A stretch of DNA of 6,074 nt from positions 1-6,074 of the forward strand of contig JBLHLB010000258.1 of the NCBI GenBank assembly GCA_047618505.1. The letters are read 5' to 3'. Both the position numbers and the translations under genes were made by a program. Below the pieces are notes generated by a model, which did not search any database, was not told the DNA's origin, and saw only the letters and a program-made list of their open reading frames with translations. This stretch comes from JBLHLB01 sp047618505 (lineage in GTDB: Bacteria; Planctomycetota; UBA1135; GCA-002686595). Positions 4,606 through 6,074 of the stretch are shown here, piece after piece (the first letter of the stretch is position 1; every line of letters begins with the position of its first letter).

Positions 4606-6074
4606 CCTCTTCTTCCTCCGGCCCCCCGGACGAACCTCACGCCCGTCAGCCCGGAGATAGTGCAGAACGCTGTCTTCAACCTGATCCGGAGCTGACATCA
4701 GCACGATCTTGCGTCCGCTATCGTCCTCGAGTCGATCCAATTCACGCGACAGCGAGGTCTTGAGACACTCGATCGCGTCCGGATGGGCCCGGACTTCGAC
4801 CGTAGTGAAGCCCTTCAGGGAAAGCGACGCACCCAAACGGCGCAGGATCGCCTGGGCCCTGGAAGATGCGGAGCGGCGGCGGCCAGTGCCTCGACAGGAG
4901 CGGCAGGTCTCGTAGACCAACTTGTCCAAGCCAGGGCCGAGGCGCTGGCGTGTCAGCTCCAAGAGCCCGAATTGCGAAATACGGCCGACCTTGCTTCGGG
5001 CGCGGTCTCCGCTGAGCCCCTCGCGGGTCGCACGCTCCACGGCGCGGCGGCTGGAGGTCCGCATCATGTCGATGTAGTCGAGCACGATGATGCCCCCCAA
5101 GTCACGCAGGCGAATCTGGCGTGCAATCTCGGGCGTGGCCTCGAGGTTGGTCTTCAGGGCGATGTCCTCGAAGCCTGCTCCGTCTTCGCGTGTGCGACCG
5201 GAGTTGACATCGATGGCCACCAGTGCCTCGGTCTGTTCAATCACAATCGAACCGCCGGAGGGCAGCTCGACGCGCTTGGAAAACAGCTTCTCAAAGTCCG
5301 GCTCAACGCCATGGCTTTGGAGAATCGGGTGGGGAGTCTCCTCGAGCTTGATGCGATCTTCATGCTCGGGCATGAGCTTGCGCGTGAACTCAACGACGCG
5401 CTGGTGCACTTCGGGGTCGTCAACGTAGACAGCCTCGACATTCGGGGTGAACAGGTCCCGCATCGTCTTGATGGCGATGTCCGATTCCTGGTAGAGCGGC
5501 GCGGGATTGCGGCCACTCACCAATCGACGAGAGAAGTCTTCCCATGCGGCCAAGAGGTAATCGAGGTCGCGCTTAAGGTCGGCCTTTGTCCGGCCCACAC
5601 CCGCTGTGCGAACAATGACGCCCATTCCGTCCGGAATCTCCATTCCCGTGAGAATGCGCTTCAGGCGGCGGCGTTCGCGATCGTCATCAATCTTGCGGCT
5701 AACCCCCGTGCGCGCCAGGGATGGCATCAGCACTAGGTAGCGGCCGGGGATTGAGATGTAGGTCGTCAGGGTCGGACCCTTGTCGCCGATGGCGTCCTTT
5801 GTGATTTGGACGCAGAGCATTTGGCCCTTCTTGACCAGCTTCTCGATGGGCGTACGCGGGCGACGGGGCCGCCCGCTGTTACGCCCTTGGGTGTCCTTCC
5901 GGCCTCCGCCGCGGCGGCCCTTCTTGTCGCCACCCTTGCGGTCGCCGTCTTCTTCTTCTTCTTCTTCGTCAATTTCCTCGGAGATGTTGGTCTGGCTCGA
6001 GCTTGACCAGGCATCGTCATCGACGGCTTCCGTCAGGAGTTGGTCGAGCTGAAAGTCCTTATCGCCGTAGCAGG
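4603..6074 (-). CDS. rng: Ribonuclease E/G family endoribonuclease, 5'-truncated at window edge
   Basis: The frame is open from the right edge to TAG at 4603-4605, giving 489 codons; the N-terminus and the first part of the S1 domain lie outside. The enzyme makes 5'-end-sensitive single-strand cuts in rRNA precursors and mRNA. The first ~75 visible residues are a charged insertion: an acidic stretch with six consecutive Glu (encoded 5950-5967), then a Lys/Arg/Gly-rich stretch. The S1 domain resumes at PIEKLVKKGQMLCVQITKDA, then GPTLTTYISIPGRYLVLMP. The catalytic metal-binding region has AIDVNSGR (Asp codon 5209-5211) and IIVLDYIDM (Asp codon 5077-5079), equivalent to E. coli RNase E D303 and D346. 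IRLRDLGG is also present. The zinc-link motif is CRSCRGTG. Only about 95 residues follow it, ending in GGRRKKR, so there is no long degradosome scaffold and the C-terminus resembles RNase G. An RNase E label is equally defensible. The internal Met at 5818-5820 lies within the S1 domain and is not the start. Confidence 0.96.
   Translation of the reverse strand, partial: CYGDKDFQLDQLLTEAVDDDAWSSSSQTNISEEIDEEEEEEDGDRKGGDKKGRRGGGRKDTQGRNSGRPRRPRTPIEKLVKKGQMLCVQITKDAIGDKGPTLTTYISIPGRYLVLMPSLARTGVSRKIDDDRERRRLKRILTGMEIPDGMGVIVRTAGVGRTKADLKRDLDYLLAAWEDFSRRLVSGRNPAPLYQESDIAIKTMRDLFTPNVEAVYVDDPEVHQRVVEFTRKLMPEHEDRIKLEETPHPILQSHGVEPDFEKLFSKRVELPSGGSIVIEQTEALVAIDVNSGRTREDGAGFEDIALKTNLEATPEIARQIRLRDLGGIIVLDYIDMMRTSSRRAVERATREGLSGDRARSKVGRISQFGLLELTRQRLGPGLDKLVYETCRSCRGTGRRRSASSRAQAILRRLGASLSLKGFTTVEVRAHPDAIECLKTSLSRELDRLEDDSGRKIVLMSAPDQVEDSVLHYLRADGREVRPGGRRKKR

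Noticed and set aside
4188..4695. Several frames on both strands in the rng-rplU spacer
   Set aside because: All are low-complexity Pro/Arg or Gly/Trp translations of the C/G-run tract and duplication, without ribosome-binding sites or family motifs.
4783..5736. Long plus-strand frame (317 codons) antisense to rng
   Set aside because: It mirrors the RNase E/G coding frame in GC-rich DNA. The minus strand has clear catalytic motifs and this frame has none.

Overview
The window is about 6 kb of GC-rich bacterial chromosome, roughly 60% GC by eye. All six genes I can support lie on the minus strand, so transcription runs from position 6074 towards position 1. In that order they are: a 5'-truncated ribonuclease E/G gene (4603-6074), rplU for ribosomal protein L21 (3887-4201), rpmA for L27 (3557-3805), obgE for the ribosome-assembly GTPase Obg (2178-3206), a PilT-family ATPase with a long unusual N-terminal extension (393-1934), and the first 95 codons of a membrane-anchored proline-rich protein running off the left edge (1-285). 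I see no mobile element, CRISPR array, tRNA or rRNA, and no sign of horizontal transfer.

The right half is a translation and ribosome-biogenesis block. An RNase E/G-L21-L27-Obg order joins rRNA/mRNA processing, two large-subunit proteins and a 50S assembly GTPase, and it recurs in several Gram-negative phyla. The left half is a surface or secretion pair: a PilT-like retraction ATPase and a single-pass inner-membrane protein that may be a GspC/PulC-like or other pilus/secretion component. Gene order, an RNase E/G with a long charged insertion in its S1 region, and the L27 RQCGT variant would fit Planctomycetota or a deltaproteobacterial-type lineage such as Myxococcota. This is a weak inference, not an identification.

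The genes themselves are mostly ordinary. The unusual material is in the spacers. The rng-rplU spacer (4202-4602, 401 bp) holds, in transcript order, a perfect 11-bp hairpin overlapping the rng stop codon, a diverged 58-bp direct duplication, about 105 bp of dense G-runs on the transcribed strand with canonical G-quadruplex motifs, and a perfect 7-bp hairpin just upstream of rplU. The rpmA-obgE spacer (3207-3556, 350 bp) holds a stop-overlapping hairpin followed by a tandem array of near-identical hairpin units, three perfect and two or three decayed. The obgE-pilT spacer (1935-2177) has three palindromic GTGCAC sites spaced exactly 11 bp apart. Together they suggest RNA-level control or processing in the ribosomal block and a possible operator near obgE/pilT. 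None of this can be assigned a known function from sequence alone.

Protein-level oddities are the Obg G4 motif, which reads TKVE where NKxD is expected, the ~135-residue acidic N-terminal extension on the PilT homologue, and the acidic-then-basic insertion in the RNase E/G.
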